A DNA stretch of 64,000 nt from Terriglobus albidus (GCF_025685425.1 NZ_JAGTAS010000027.1:23288-87287); one strand, 5' to 3'. Positions 33,090 to 43,228 are shown, counted from the stretch's first letter. Program-made: numbers and translations. The notes: a model not told the origin generated them from the sequence alone.

Positions 33090-35543
33090 CTAAATCTTCG
33101 TCGCTCTAAGCCGCAACGCATTCGCAATCACCGACACCGAACTGAAGCTCATAGCGGCCGCGGCGATCATCGGGCTGAGTACGATGCCGAAGACGGGATA
33201 CAGCGCTCCCGCGGCAACCGGCACGCCCAGTGCGTTGTAGATAAAGGCGAAGAAGAGGTTCTGCTTGATATTGCTCATGGTCGCTTCGCTGAGCCGGTAG
33301 GCGCGCAGAATACCGTTGAGGTCGCCCTTCACCAGTGTGACTCCTGCGGTCTGCATGGCCACGTCAGTGCCGGTCCCCATGGCGATGCCGACATTGGCCT
33401 TTGCCAGAGCAATGGCATCATTCACGCCGTCGCCTGCCATGGCGACGACATGTCCAGCCTGCTGCAGCTTCTCGATTGCTTGACGTTTGCCGTCCGGCAG
33501 GACCTCGGCGATGACCTGATCGATTGCGAGCTGCGAGGCCACAGCTTCCGCTGTCGTGCGGCTGTCACCGGTCAGCATCACAATTGCAAGACCCTGGTTG
33601 TGGAGTTTGCGTAAGGCTTCGCGAGCTGTGGCTTTGATGGGATCGGCGACAGCGAGAATGCCAAGCAGGGCGTTGTCCTGCGCCAGGAAGACGACGGTCT
33701 GTCCTTCGTGGCGTAGCTTGTCGGCTTCTGTGGAGGAGGTATCGATTCCCAGCTCCTGCATCAGAGCGTTGTTACCGAGTGCGATGGTGGCACCGTCGAT
33801 TTGGCCGCGGACACCTTTGCCCGTGATGGAGGAGAAGTTCGTGACCGGCATCAGGCCCAGGCTACGTTCCTTGGCCGCAGCAACAATCGCGGCGGCAAGC
33901 GGATGCTCGCTGGCGTTCTCCAGACTGGCTGCCAGCCGCAGCAGGTGAGCTTCCTCAATGCCATAGGACTTGATGGCTGTAATGCGAGGTTTGCCTTCAG
34001 TGAGTGTGCCGGTCTTGTCGAGAACCAGGGTGTCGACCTTACGCAATGTCTCAATGGCTTCAGCATTGCGAAAGAGCACACCGATGTGTGCAGCCTTACC
34101 GCTGGAGACCATAATCGACATCGGTGTTGCCAGACCCAGGGCGCAGGGGCAGGCGATCATCACAACAGCGACGGCCGAGACGAGGGCATGCGCCAGCCGC
34201 GGTTGTGGTCCGACGAGAGCCCACGCGATGGCAGCGAGTGCGGCCGCAAGGATAACTGCGGGAACAAAGTAGCCTGCAACCTGATCGGCAAGGCGCTGAA
34301 TCGGTGCGCGGCTGCGCTGTGCCTGGGCGACCATCTGCACAATCTGGGAGAGCAGGCTCTCGCGGCCGACACGGTCGGCACGCAGCACCAGCGTTCCCGT
34401 GCCGTTGACTGTCGCTCCGGTCACGCGGTCTCCGGCATGTTTTTCGACCGGGATGGGCTCGCCGGTCATCATCGACTCGTCGACAGAGCTGGCGCCTTCT
34501 GTGACCACGCCATCGGCAGGAATCTTTTCGCCGGGGCGAACGCGGAGGAGATCGCCGGCATGAACCAGCTCGAGGGGAATATCCTCTTCGGTTCCATCTG
34601 CCTTAATGCGCCGCGCCGATTTCGCCGCGAGACCAAGCAGGCTGCGGATCGCCCCTCCGGTGCGAGCGCGCGCCTTCAGCTCGAGCACCTGACCCAGCAG
34701 CACCAGGACCACGATGACGGCGGCAGCCTCGAAGTACACCGGAGCCTCTCCCATCTCATCGCGAAAGGCAGCAGGGAAGAGGCCAGGAAAGAAGAGCGCG
34801 GCCACGCTGTAACCATAAGCGGCGGCAACACCGAGGCCGATGAGAGTAAACATGTTCAGGTTGCGTGTGCGGACGGACTGTACGGCACGCTCGAAGAAGG
34901 GCCATCCTCCCCACAGCACGACCGGCGTGCTGAGCGCCATCTCCAGCCAGTGAAGCGTGCGCCCGCCGAGGAGATGTTCCGCCCACATGCCGCTCATGGC
35001 GGCGATAAAGACTGGAGCCGTGAGGATGGCGCAGATCCAGAAGCGACGGCGCATGTCGGTCAGTTCGGGGTTCTCCTGCTCTGCAACGTCGACCGTCCGG
35101 GGTTCTAACGCCATACCGCACTTGGGGCAGTTCCCGGGATCATCGCTGACAACCTCCGGGTGCATCGGGCAGGTGTATTCGGTGCGTGTGAGAGCTGGTG
35201 GGGCTGCAGGCTCAAGCGCCATGCCGCACTTCGGGCAATTTCCGGGTCCCTTCTGACGGACTTCGGGATCCATGGGGCAGGTGTATTCGGCGGCAGCTTC
35301 TGCTGCGGTCGGTGGCGCTGCAGGTTTTGGGTTCAGATACTTTTCCGGATTGGCCTTGAACTTAGTTGCGCAGCCAGCGCAGCAGAAGTAATAGGTCTTG
35401 CCCTGATATTCGGCTTTCGCAGGAGCGGTTTCCGGATTCACCATCATGCCGCAGACGGGATCTTTCTGCGGAGGCCGGCTGACGATGTTGAAAAGGGAAG
35501 GCTTCGCGCCCTGGTGACTGCTGCTGTGGTGTTCGTGCTCCAT
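33090..35543 (-). CDS. Copper-type heavy-metal P1B ATPase with YHS and two metal-binding knuckles
   Basis: Metal efflux pump in the inner membrane, 817 residues. The N-terminus is His-rich ([11 protein letters not shown]). A YHS-type domain follows ([13 protein letters not shown] to CCAGCATKF, about 28-70), then two copies of a short knuckle, YTCPMDPE (87-94) with [10 protein letters not shown] and YTCPMHPE (123-130) with [10 protein letters not shown]. The ATPase core has GEKIPADG and MMTGE in the actuator domain, [12 protein letters not shown] (metal site, near 465), [10 protein letters not shown] (phosphorylated Asp, near 505) and [15 protein letters not shown] (near 705). The frame is open far upstream, but GAGGAG sits 6 nt before the ATG at 35543. 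No CopZ or CopY neighbour is seen. Confidence 0.93.
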   Translation of the reverse strand: MEHEHHSSSHQGAKPSLFNIVSRPPQKDPVCGMMVNPETAPAKAEYQGKTYYFCCAGCATKFKANPEKYLNPKPAAPPTAAEAAAEYTCPMDPEVRQKGPGNCPKCGMALEPAAPPALTRTEYTCPMHPEVVSDDPGNCPKCGMALEPRTVDVAEQENPELTDMRRRFWICAILTAPVFIAAMSGMWAEHLLGGRTLHWLEMALSTPVVLWGGWPFFERAVQSVRTRNLNMFTLIGLGVAAAYGYSVAALFFPGLFPAAFRDEMGEAPVYFEAAAVIVVLVLLGQVLELKARARTGGAIRSLLGLAAKSARRIKADGTEEDIPLELVHAGDLLRVRPGEKIPADGVVTEGASSVDESMMTGEPIPVEKHAGDRVTGATVNGTGTLVLRADRVGRESLLSQIVQMVAQAQRSRAPIQRLADQVAGYFVPAVILAAALAAIAWALVGPQPRLAHALVSAVAVVMIACPCALGLATPMSIMVSSGKAAHIGVLFRNAEAIETLRKVDTLVLDKTGTLTEGKPRITAIKSYGIEEAHLLRLAASLENASEHPLAAAIVAAAKERSLGLMPVTNFSSITGKGVRGQIDGATIALGNNALMQELGIDTSSTEADKLRHEGQTVVFLAQDNALLGILAVADPIKATAREALRKLHNQGLAIVMLTGDSRTTAEAVASQLAIDQVIAEVLPDGKRQAIEKLQQAGHVVAMAGDGVNDAIALAKANVGIAMGTGTDVAMQTAGVTLVKGDLNGILRAYRLSEATMSNIKQNLFFAFIYNALGVPVAAGALYPVFGIVLSPMIAAAAMSFSSVSVIANALRLRATKI

Positions 35544-35687
35544 CGCCATCTCCTCGATTATGCGACGTCCCGCCGCATGGGGTGATGCATGGGAGAACGC
35601 ATGGCCGAAGAAGGCATTACACCGCAGAGCTGCCGTGGAGGGTAGTAAGCAAGCTGTAGCTTTGGCGTGATAGAGTCGCGATGCCCG

Positions 35688-36995
35688 ATGAAAACTGAAA
35701 ACAGCAATGCTGCGTCGTATCGCTGGACCGTTGGAGTGCTGCTTGGCGTCGGCGTCCTGGTGAACTACTTTGACCGCGTCAATCTTTCGGTCTCGCACGA
35801 CGCGCTGGTGCAGACCTTCGGAATTACACCCTCGGTCTTTGGCCAGCTCTCCGCGGCGTATTCGTGGACCTATGCAGCGTGTCAGCTACCAACCGGTGTC
35901 GTGCTCGATGCTTTCGGTGTGCGTAAGGTCTCGCTCTACTCGATTGCGATCTGGGGCATTGCGTCGATTGCCGCAGCGTTTGCACCCGGCGTGCTGCTGT
36001 TCTTTGCGGCACGGCTGCTGCTTGGTATCGGAGAAGCTCCGACCTTTCCGGCGAATGCGAAGGCTGTCGGCGCATGGTTCCCACAACATGAACGGTCGCT
36101 GGCGACGGCGATCTTTGACAGTGCGGCGAAATTAGCCAATGGAATCGGTGTGCCGTTGCTCGGGCTGTTGCTGTTGCGCGTCGGGTGGCGGATGTCTTTT
36201 GGCTTCACGGCTGCCCTTTCGTTTGCGTATCTCGGTCTATTTGCGTTGCTCTATCGCGAGCCCGATCGCTTCACCATGCGCAACGTAATCCATCCAACCT
36301 CAGAGACGACAGAGGATGCGGCTGCGATCCTGGCTCCGCCGATTCCGCTGGCCCGGCTATTACGCGAGCGCAAGGTGATCGGTCTGGCGATCGGTGCAGG
36401 AGCATACAACTACGTCTTCTATCTGCTATTGACGTGGCTGCCGACCTATCTTGCAGAGACACTGCACATCTCGCTGCGGCAGTCGTTTCTCTTTACCTCT
36501 ATGCCGTGGCTGGTGGCAACTGCCTGCGGCTTCTTCATCGGTGGCGTGCTGGTCGACTTTCTAATTCGTCGCGGCAAAGATGCGAGCACGGTGCGACGTT
36601 CGGTGCTGCTCATTGGGACCACCTGCGGCCTGGGGTTGGTGGGTGCGGCCTTTGCGCATGATGTTGTTTCGGCGCTGGTGCCGATCTCAATTGCGATCGG
36701 TGGTCTCTCCGCGGCATCGCCCATCTGCTGGAGTCTGCCCTCGCTGCTGGTGCCGAATACCAGCACCGGCAAGGTGGGCGGCATCATGAACTTCTCCAAC
36801 CAGCTCTCCGCCATCGCGGCGCCGATCCTGACTGGCTATACGGTGCAGGCGACACACAACTTTACCTGGGCGTTTGGTATCGCTGCGGCGTATCTGGTAA
36901 TCGGTGTGTTGTCGTATGCCTTCCTGCTTGGACGGATTCAGCCGATTGATGTGCGGCGGGCGTTAGAGACTAGCGCGTCGATGCATTCGATCTGA
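35688..36995 (+). CDS. MFS transporter, anion:cation symporter (sugar-acid) type
   Basis: 435 residues with 12 expected membrane helices. [15 protein letters not shown] near residue 25-40 is the start signature of the hexuronate/galactonate (ACS) family. [16 protein letters not shown] and the inter-half loop with YREPDRF also fit. Helix 4 contains [24 protein letters not shown], also typical. Likely substrate is a sugar acid, supported by the dehydrogenase pair downstream on the opposite strand (37212-39049), although they are not in one operon. I use the ATG of MKTENSN; a start at 35667 is possible. Divergent from the copper ATPase gene. Confidence 0.87.
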   Translation: MKTENSNAASYRWTVGVLLGVGVLVNYFDRVNLSVSHDALVQTFGITPSVFGQLSAAYSWTYAACQLPTGVVLDAFGVRKVSLYSIAIWGIASIAAAFAPGVLLFFAARLLLGIGEAPTFPANAKAVGAWFPQHERSLATAIFDSAAKLANGIGVPLLGLLLLRVGWRMSFGFTAALSFAYLGLFALLYREPDRFTMRNVIHPTSETTEDAAAILAPPIPLARLLRERKVIGLAIGAGAYNYVFYLLLTWLPTYLAETLHISLRQSFLFTSMPWLVATACGFFIGGVLVDFLIRRGKDASTVRRSVLLIGTTCGLGLVGAAFAHDVVSALVPISIAIGGLSAASPICWSLPSLLVPNTSTGKVGGIMNFSNQLSAIAAPILTGYTVQATHNFTWAFGIAAAYLVIGVLSYAFLLGRIQPIDVRRALETSASMHSI

Positions 36996-36999
36996 GACT

Positions 37000-37154
37000 G
37001 GTGGGAGCAGCGGGCTTCAGCCCGCTGACAAGGGATCAAAAAATAATGGGCTTCAGCCCTGGGCCTTTTCCTGACAGACAGAGAAAACCCAGGGCTGAAG
37101 CCCATTATTTTTTTCAGCTGATAGACCGTGGGCTAAAAGCCCACGGCTCCCACC
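37000..37154. repeat. Four-hairpin GGTGGGAG/CTCCCACC element, copy 2
   Basis: Ends GGTGGGAG and CTCCCACC. Left outer hairpin GCGGGCTTCAGCCCGC, right outer hairpin GTGGGCTAAAAGCCCAC, inner pair GGGCTTCAGCCCTGGGCCTT against its complement around 37086-37102. It sits between the convergent MFS and SDR genes. A degraded triloop (37156-37170) follows. Confidence 0.85.
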
Positions 37155-37211
37155 GATTCGAGCTCCGCTCGGAGATCCCGTCCAGCGCTTCACGATGGAT
37201 GGGGGTACGTC

Positions 37212-38003
37212 CTAGCTCTTCTTCACCAGCGCTCTCGTTGCGCCAACTGAGATACCGCCGTCGATCAAAATCGTCTGCCCCGTGACGTAGCGGGAAGCTT
37301 CGCTTGCCAGAAAGACTACAGCGCCGTCCAGATCGTTAGGAGCTCCCGGCCGCTTCAGCGGGATGCGCTCGACCAGATACTGTACCCAGCCCTCGTCTTC
37401 GTACATCACGCGGTTCTGGTTGGTCTTGAACCATCCAGGAGCAAGCACGTTGACCGTCACGCCATGTGGTCCCCAGTCATCCGCAAGGCTCATCGTCAGC
37501 TGCTTAATGCCACCGCGGCTGGCCCCATACGGCCCCAACCCTGCAGACCCGCGCACGCTGGTGACTGAACCGACGTTAATGATGCGGCCGTAGCCGCGGG
37601 TGATCATGCCGCGCGCGATGGTCTGTGCGACGAAGAAGGCTCCGCGCAGATTGGTGTCGAGGATGGTGTTCCAGTCCTCCCACGTGACCTCGAGTGCAGG
37701 CTTACGGATATTGCATCCGGCGTTGTTTACCAGGATGTCGACCTTGCCGTAGACGGCATCGGCAGCCGGACCGAAGGCTGTGATGCTCTTCTCGTCGCGC
37801 ACATCGAGCGTCAACGCATGAGCGGTGATGCCCATGCCGGCGAGCTCTTCCACGAAAGCGTCGCAGTCGCCGGCCTTGCGGCTGGTGACGATCAGTTTTG
37901 CGCCCGCACGGCCGAGTGCGCGAGAGAAGTACTGTCCCAGGCCGCGCGATGCTCCGGTAACAACGGCTACCTGTCCTGTCAGATCGAAGAGGTTCTCGCT
38001 CAA
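37212..38003 (-). CDS. Short-chain dehydrogenase/reductase, gluconate 5-dehydrogenase-like
   Basis: 263 residues. Classical SDR motifs: VVTGASRGLGQ (cofactor, 14-24), LDVRDEKS, VDILVNNAGCN, INVGSVTSVRG with the catalytic Ser, and YGASRGGIKQL. The last carries Tyr but Arg in place of the usual active-site Lys position (YxxxK reads YGASR), which should be checked. Ending GQTILIDGGISVG is standard. The start codon is TTG, with AAGGAG 8-9 nt upstream inside the end of the alcohol dehydrogenase gene, two bases away, so the two are translationally coupled. A role in sugar-acid oxidation is inferred from similarity and the nearby MFS gene. Confidence 0.85.
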   Translation of the reverse strand: MSENLFDLTGQVAVVTGASRGLGQYFSRALGRAGAKLIVTSRKAGDCDAFVEELAGMGITAHALTLDVRDEKSITAFGPAADAVYGKVDILVNNAGCNIRKPALEVTWEDWNTILDTNLRGAFFVAQTIARGMITRGYGRIINVGSVTSVRGSAGLGPYGASRGGIKQLTMSLADDWGPHGVTVNVLAPGWFKTNQNRVMYEDEGWVQYLVERIPLKRPGAPNDLDGAVVFLASEASRYVTGQTILIDGGISVGATRALVKKS

Positions 38004-38005
38004 CG

Positions 38006-39049
38006 CTAATTCTCCTTCCCGGGTGCAACAACGACCTTGAGCAAGCCTGCCTCGCGCGCATGCAGACGAGAAAACCAGTTAGCAGCCTCTTCCAGAGTGC
38101 TGACCGCTGAGATCAGCGGCTTTACGGTGATGGCTCCTTCTGACATCAGGCGAATTGCTTCGACGTACTCTCCGGCAGAGGAGCAAGAGCCCTGCAGGCG
38201 GACCTCGCGGGTGACCACGCGCTGCAGCGGCAGTGGAACCTCGGGCTGAATATTGCCGATCAGGCCGACCGTGCCGCCACGGCGTACACATTCGATCGAA
38301 GCAACGACGGTCTCCGCCCGGCCAACTGCCTCGAGGACGACGTCCACACCAAGGTTGCCGGTACGGCGCAGGATCTCGGCGACCAGGTCGTTGCCCGAAA
38401 GATGCAGCGTGTCCGGAATCCCGACATCAACCGCCATCTGCAGGCGAGCAGCATCGACGTCGGCGATGGTGACGGAGCGTGCTCCGGCAGCGCGTGCGGC
38501 CTGGGCGGTCAGCAGGCCGATCATCCCCGCGCCAATCACCAGGGCAGAATTGCCGGGCTTCAGTTGGGAGACGCGGACACCGTGCAGTGCAACGGCGACG
38601 GCTTCCAGCATGGCGGCTTCTTCGAAGGGAAAGTTTTCCGGCAGCTTGTACAGGATGCGTTCGGGCACGGCAACGAACTCGGCAAAGGCGCCGTGACGGC
38701 GGTAGTCGCCGCAGGAGACGCCCATCACCTGGCGGTTGTCGCAGAGGTTGACCTCGCCCCGTTTGCAGAACTCGCACTTGCCGCAGTAGACGGTGGAGTC
38801 GAAGGTGACGCGGTCGCCTGCCTTATAGCCCTGCACCTCGGAGCCGACTGCGGCGATAATGCCGGCAGCCTCGTGACCCATGACGATGGGGGGAATGCGG
38901 CGGCCGGAACCGCCATCGTAGCCGTGAACGTCGCTTCCGCAGATGCCGCAGGCCGCAACCTTGATCAGAACCTCGTCGGCGGCAACGGCCGGGACGGGCA
39001 TGTCGATGACCTGCAGATGTTCATACGCCTCAAGCATTAGGGCTTTCAT
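38006..39049 (-). CDS. Zinc-dependent alcohol/polyol dehydrogenase (MDR family)
   Basis: 347 residues from the ATG giving MKALMLEAYEHLQV; the longer frame is upstream noise. Catalytic zinc site: CGICGSDVHG (Cys, Asp) and GHEAAG (His, Glu). Structural zinc: CGKCEFCKRGEVNLC, four cysteines. The Rossmann NAD site reads ALVIGAGMIGLLTAQAARAAGA with DVDAARL after it, the acidic residue suggesting NAD rather than NADP. It resembles sorbitol, galactitol or threonine-type dehydrogenases; the substrate is not fixed. It precedes the SDR by two bases in the same operon. rpmB is divergent upstream. Confidence 0.9.
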   Translation of the reverse strand: MKALMLEAYEHLQVIDMPVPAVAADEVLIKVAACGICGSDVHGYDGGSGRRIPPIVMGHEAAGIIAAVGSEVQGYKAGDRVTFDSTVYCGKCEFCKRGEVNLCDNRQVMGVSCGDYRRHGAFAEFVAVPERILYKLPENFPFEEAAMLEAVAVALHGVRVSQLKPGNSALVIGAGMIGLLTAQAARAAGARSVTIADVDAARLQMAVDVGIPDTLHLSGNDLVAEILRRTGNLGVDVVLEAVGRAETVVASIECVRRGGTVGLIGNIQPEVPLPLQRVVTREVRLQGSCSSAGEYVEAIRLMSEGAITVKPLISAVSTLEEAANWFSRLHAREAGLLKVVVAPGKEN

Positions 39050-39271
39050 GCGTTGTGCTTTCTCCTGTTGGGGATAAGCATACGGGGTGCTCCGTATGCC
39101 TGTCCTCTTGATTGCCGGGAGACCGGAAGTACGGTATTCTTTAACTTCCGCAGCAAGCCCGCGGCCCCGTTCTGGAGGCCTGGCGGCCCAAAGCGAGGCG
39201 AAAACGCCCTCCCACTGCGCGAAAACACCTTCGTCCAACCTGATTGTCGGGAGACGACCTGGAGATTTGTC

Positions 39272-39460
39272 ATGGCACAGACCTGTGAGTTTTGCGGCAA
39301 GGGACCGCAGTTCGGCAACAACATTTCGCACGCGCACAACGTTACCCGCCGCCGCTGGAACGTAAACCTGCAGGCCGTGAAGGCCGTTGTGAACGGCGCC
39401 AGCAAGCGCATCCGCGTCTGCACCAGCTGCATCAAGTCCGGTAAGGTCGTTAAGGCCTAA
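39272..39460 (+). CDS. rpmB: 50S ribosomal protein L28
   Basis: 62 residues: MAQTCEFCGKGPQFGNNISHAHNVTRRRWNVNLQ, then RIRVCTSCIKSGKVVKA. The CxxC pairs (CEFC, CTSC) are those of zinc-binding L28. GGAG lies about 8 nt before the ATG; the open frame upstream is non-coding leader. Terminated by a strong hairpin just downstream. Confidence 0.96.
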   Translation: MAQTCEFCGKGPQFGNNISHAHNVTRRRWNVNLQAVKAVVNGASKRIRVCTSCIKSGKVVKA

Positions 39461-39488
39461 GCCTTTTTATAAGAACAACTTCTCAGTC

Positions 39489-39519
39489 GCCCGGCAAGCG
39501 CGCAGCTTGCCGGGCTTTC
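39489..39519 (+). terminator. Intrinsic terminator of rpmB
   Basis: GCCCGGCAAGC and GCTTGCCGGGC form an 11-bp stem with a 5-nt loop followed by TTTCT. Confidence 0.88.
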
Positions 39520-39557
39520 TGCGTTAAGCACATAAAAGCTGCACTGGAAATGGTGCA

Positions 39558-40847
39558 CTAGGGCATGGTTTCGGTCGGCGCCTTCCGGCGCTTCTCAGCG
39601 CTCTGGAACAGATACACTCCCAGAATCATGATGAGCGGTTCGAAGACATGCCGGAACCGCGCCTGTACGGTGACAAAGTAGTAGGGCAGCGGCAGTAGCA
39701 GGAAGGCTGCTGCAAAGAGCCAGGCTCCCTTGATTTTTCGTTTTAATGCCAAAGCCAGGCCAAGCAGACCGGCGACGCTGCCGAAGGCGAAGTTGATCTC
39801 GCGTCCGTACTCGACATACTCCTTGTGGGGAACAATTGGCTGCGGCACACCGGCCCAGAACATGTAGGTCCGAAGCGCAGCCAGTTGGAAGTAGCGAGAG
39901 CGATGGGTAGCAATCCATTGCTTTGCGGCATCACCGCGTACCTTCACGAAGGCGATCTCACCGGCGGTGGCATACTCCTGCTGCAGCTTGTTCTGGCCAT
40001 ACCAGATCAGGCCGCCCCACGGAAACCCTACAGACCAGTCAGAGTTGCCCATGTAGTTCTCGGCGCCGAAGTTGTCACGCATGGGAATAAAGGTGTGAAA
40101 GATCCTGTAGTTGCGTACGACCCAGGGCATCGTAAACGCGATGACGATCAGCGTTGCGGCGACCGCCTTTTGCAGCGCAGGGAAGAATCGTGCCTTTGCC
40201 TTCAGGTAGACCCAGATTACACAGACAGGCAACATCATCAGCGGTGTTGGTTGCGTGAGAGCGATCAGCCCACCCAGCGCGCCGAAGACTGTCCATTGTC
40301 GCCAGCTTCCTCCACCGTTCTCCGCCATGCGCAGTGTCATGACGATCAACCATGAAAACAGGAGGCAGGTGAGCGTCATCTCCCACACCCAGCGAACCGC
40401 AAACTGCATCGCCGCTGGATACAGCGCCCACAACCAGGCAGACCAGATCGCAACCTTCGGATTGAAGCAACGATAGGCGATCTCAAAGATCGCCAGGGCA
40501 GTAAGCGCCGAAAAGACACTATTGAGCGTCAGAATCGACCAGGCGGCCATAGGGGAATAAACGCCAAAGATCTTGAACGCGGCAGCGATGATGAAGGTGT
40601 ACAAAGGCGGCAGCCATGCCGTGGGTCCGGTGTGGCCGAAGAATGGGTCAGCGTAGCCATACCCGTTGACCAGTGCACGCGCGATGCGGCCGGCCTCCCA
40701 TCCGAACTGAAAGTGGTCTTCCCCAGGACGAAATCGGTACGTATGCGCGAGGGTCATGTAGAGGACGCGTATAGCAAAGGCGACCCAGAAGATCTTCCAT
40801 GGCAGACGAATCGGTTCCTGTTGTTCGCTGCCGGCGATGTTGGCCAT
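39558..40847 (-). CDS. GT39-like membrane glycosyltransferase
   Basis: 429 residues with about 10 hydrophobic helices. The first large outside loop carries an acidic motif near RFRPGEDHFQFGWEAGRIARALVNGYGYADPF, the position where lipid-phosphate-dependent mannosyl/arabinosyl transferases (PMT/ArnT group) have their catalytic Asp/Glu; GPTAWLPPLYTFIIAAAFKIFG follows as in that group. The second half has YPAAMQFAVRWVWEMTLT and PMRDNFGAENYMGNSDWSVGFP. Substrates are unknown. The gene is divergent from DinB by 38 bp and convergent to rpmB. Confidence 0.8.
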   Translation of the reverse strand: MANIAGSEQQEPIRLPWKIFWVAFAIRVLYMTLAHTYRFRPGEDHFQFGWEAGRIARALVNGYGYADPFFGHTGPTAWLPPLYTFIIAAAFKIFGVYSPMAAWSILTLNSVFSALTALAIFEIAYRCFNPKVAIWSAWLWALYPAAMQFAVRWVWEMTLTCLLFSWLIVMTLRMAENGGGSWRQWTVFGALGGLIALTQPTPLMMLPVCVIWVYLKAKARFFPALQKAVAATLIVIAFTMPWVVRNYRIFHTFIPMRDNFGAENYMGNSDWSVGFPWGGLIWYGQNKLQQEYATAGEIAFVKVRGDAAKQWIATHRSRYFQLAALRTYMFWAGVPQPIVPHKEYVEYGREINFAFGSVAGLLGLALALKRKIKGAWLFAAAFLLLPLPYYFVTVQARFRHVFEPLIMILGVYLFQSAEKRRKAPTETMP

Positions 40848-40885
40848 ATTTCTTATTCAATCATCGTTTGCTCTATGCTTCCCCC

Positions 40886-41374
40886 ATGACTCCTAATCCT
40901 TATGCTGCCGCCCTCGGAGACAACGATCCCGCAACCGTGCTGGCCACCACGCCGGCGAAACTGAAGGCTCTGGTCGCGGGCCTGACCGCGGAACAGGTGA
41001 ATACATCGCCCGCCCCGGGTAAGTGGAGTATCCGCGAGATCTTTGCGCATCTGGCCGACTGCGAGATGGCCTTCGGCTTCCGTCTGCGCCAGACATTGGC
41101 CGTTGATAACCCCGTGCTGCAGCCCTTCGATCAGGACAAGTGGGCCGAGCACTATGCGGCGTACGACTATGCCACCGCGGTGGCGTTCTACGAGGCATTC
41201 CGTGACTGGAACCTGAGATTCCTGTCGACGGTGACCGACGAGCAGAAGCAGCGCGGAGCGTCGCATCCGGAGCGCGGGTTCACACCGTTCTCCGTGCAGG
41301 TCGCGACCATCGCCGGCCATGACCTGCACCACGTGGCCCACATGGAAAAGCTGGTGGCAGGCTTAAAGGCGTAA
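40886..41374 (+). CDS. DinB-family protein
   Basis: 162 residues, four-helix bundle of the DinB/YfiT type. Metal-ligand histidines lie in REIFAHLADCEMAFGFR (about residue 55) and in IAGHDLHHVAHMEKL (about 143-157). KWSIREIFAHLADCE is the classic YfiT segment. Members include thiol-dependent transferases (bacillithiol, mycothiol) and stress proteins; no specific substrate can be given. I use the ATG of MTPNPYAAAL; an upstream frame extension overlaps the divergent gene. Confidence 0.85.
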   Translation: MTPNPYAAALGDNDPATVLATTPAKLKALVAGLTAEQVNTSPAPGKWSIREIFAHLADCEMAFGFRLRQTLAVDNPVLQPFDQDKWAEHYAAYDYATAVAFYEAFRDWNLRFLSTVTDEQKQRGASHPERGFTPFSVQVATIAGHDLHHVAHMEKLVAGLKA

Positions 41375-41382
41375 CTCGGGTA

Positions 41383-41455
41383 CGCACTCGTTGCCCCATT
41401 CTTTGCGACAGCGTCGCAAAGGGTGGGGTATCGCGCGACGCGCGACCGTTTTTGC
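41383..41455. repeat. Triloop hairpins with GGTGGGG
   Basis: CTTTGCGAC-AGC-GTCGCAAAG (41401-41421) is a perfect 9-bp stem with a 3-nt loop, and TCGCGC-GAC-GCGCGA (41431-41445) a second. The flanks TTGCCCC and GGGTGGGG recall the inverted ends seen elsewhere. Confidence 0.7.
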
Positions 41456-41588
41456 ATCTCAATGATCCTTCAGAAAGGATCAATATGAGTGCCCCGGACA
41501 TGGGCACCGGTGCATGGGCTATCTCGAATAGATCGATACACCTTGGGTCCTCTCCAAACAAATATCGAATCTGCGAAATAATGATCGG

Positions 41589-42884
41589 ATGCGTCCGTTT
41601 CGCATCGGTATCGACTTCGGCACAACCAATACCTCTATCGCCCGCGCAGACGGCAGCGAAGTGACGCTCGCGCACTTCGTCGCGCCGACGGGAGAGACGC
41701 CGTCGTACCGATCGCTGCTGTACCTGGAGCAGGTGCGGGAGAAGGGGCGTCCGGTGGTGCACTCGTACACCGGGCCGCGCGGCATCGAGCATTATCTTGC
41801 TGCCGATCATGAGTCGTCGGGGACGCAGGGACGGCTGATCCAGTCGCTCAAGTCTTATTTGCCTTCGCGGTCGCTTACGGGAACGGAAGTCTTTGGCCGC
41901 AGGTACACCCTCGAAGATCTGATCGCGCGCATCCTGATGGACGTGCGTGTCGCCGCGGAGCGCCAGTTTGGCCATCCTGTGCGCAGCGTCACGGCGGGCC
42001 GCCCGGTTCGTTTTGTGGGATCGGAATCGGAGGAGGATGATGCCTTTGCCGAGTCACGTCTGCGCCATGCCTTTGAACTTGCTGGATACGAAGAGGTGCG
42101 CTTTCAACTGGAGCCGATCGGCGCGGCTTACAGCTATGAGTCCTCACTGGACCATGACGAGTTGATTTTGATCGGCGACTTCGGTGGCGGGACCTCGGAC
42201 TTTTCACTCTTGCATGTGGGGCCATCGTTCCGCTCGCAGGCAGACCGCGGCAAATCGATGCTCGGAACGTCGGGCCTGGGACTTGCGGGCGATGCCTTCG
42301 ATGCAAAGATCGTGCGCAAGCTGGTCTCTCCGGCGCTGGGGGCGGATACGCTTTCGCGCTCGTTGAAGAAGCTGCTGCCCGCCGTGCCGAACTGGATCTT
42401 CGCCAACCTGGAGCGGTGGCACTATCTCTCGTTCCTGCGGACACGCAATGTAATGGAGATCCTGTCGCGAGCAGAACGCTCCGCCCTGGAGCCGGAGAAG
42501 ATCACGGCACTCATTACGCTTATCGATCGCGATCTTGGGTATCAATTACACCAGGCCGTACAGCGGACGAAGGTGCAGTTGTCGATTGAGGAGGCGGCCG
42601 AGTTCTTCTTCCGGGACGACGACCTCGAGTTACGGGCAACGGTGAAGCGCAGTGAGTTCGAAGGATGGATCGCCGAGGAGTTAGAGGCGATTGAGCAAGC
42701 CGTTGCCCGCCTGCTCGACACTACTGGAGTACAGCCGCATCAGATTGATCGTGTGTTCCTGACGGGAGGCACCAGTTTTGTCCCCGCGGTGCGGGCTATC
42801 TTCCATCGCATGATCGGTGAGGGCAAGCTGCGCACAGGCAACGAGTTCACTTCAGTCGCGCATGGGCTGTCGCTGAGTACGTAG
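41589..42884 (+). CDS. YegD-like Hsp70-family ATPase
   Basis: 431 residues, only the nucleotide-binding half of an Hsp70. Phosphate 1 motif IGIDFGTTNTSIARADG (about 6-22), phosphate 2 LILIGDFGGGTSDFSLLHVG (about 193-212), adenosine motif DRVFLTGGTSFVPAVRAIF (near 385-403). The DnaK substrate-binding domain and EEVD-like tail are absent, as in E. coli YegD. Client and role are unknown. No J-protein or GrpE is adjacent. About 200 bp upstream are repeat sequence and a short AT-rich stretch without clear boxes. Confidence 0.88.
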   Translation: MRPFRIGIDFGTTNTSIARADGSEVTLAHFVAPTGETPSYRSLLYLEQVREKGRPVVHSYTGPRGIEHYLAADHESSGTQGRLIQSLKSYLPSRSLTGTEVFGRRYTLEDLIARILMDVRVAAERQFGHPVRSVTAGRPVRFVGSESEEDDAFAESRLRHAFELAGYEEVRFQLEPIGAAYSYESSLDHDELILIGDFGGGTSDFSLLHVGPSFRSQADRGKSMLGTSGLGLAGDAFDAKIVRKLVSPALGADTLSRSLKKLLPAVPNWIFANLERWHYLSFLRTRNVMEILSRAERSALEPEKITALITLIDRDLGYQLHQAVQRTKVQLSIEEAAEFFFRDDDLELRATVKRSEFEGWIAEELEAIEQAVARLLDTTGVQPHQIDRVFLTGGTSFVPAVRAIFHRMIGEGKLRTGNEFTSVAHGLSLST

Positions 42885-42965
42885 CGCTGGGCCCGATTCG
42901 TCGTCGCTCGCGGATAGAGATCTGCGTTTGTTGTTCCAATCTTCGCTCAGGCTGGAAAGAAAAGT

Positions 42966-43228
42966 GGTACCTCAGCGGCTAAAGCCGAGGTCATTTTGCA
43001 GCTATTTCGGCACGGCTGAAGCCGTGCCCTTAAGCAAAACAAAAGAAACTCTATTCTCAACTCTTAGACTTTCGCGAACCGTACGCTGATTTCCCAACAC
43101 GTGCTCTGTCATTCACTCCGCGACCTTGCCTTTTGGTTCGCGCAACGCGCGAATGTCTTGCTTAAGGGGACGGCTTCAGCCGTCCCATATTGGGGCTAGA
43201 AAAGATGCGGCTTTAGCCGCTGAGGTAC
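42966..43228. repeat. ~263-bp palindromic element with GGTACCTCAGCGGCT ends, copy 1
   Basis: Outer arms GGTACCTCAGCGGCTAAAGC (42966-42985) and its inverted copy ending GCCGCTGAGGTAC (43208-43228). Inner arms GGCACGGCTGAAGCCGTGCC with CTTAAGCAAAAC face GTCTTGCTTAAGGGGACGGC. The unpaired centre (~100 bp) ends with the triloop GTTCGCGC-AAC-GCGCGAAT (43136-43154). Each arm also forms its own GGCTnAAGCC hairpin. It fills the gap between the YegD-like gene and the YdeI-like gene. Confidence 0.82.
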
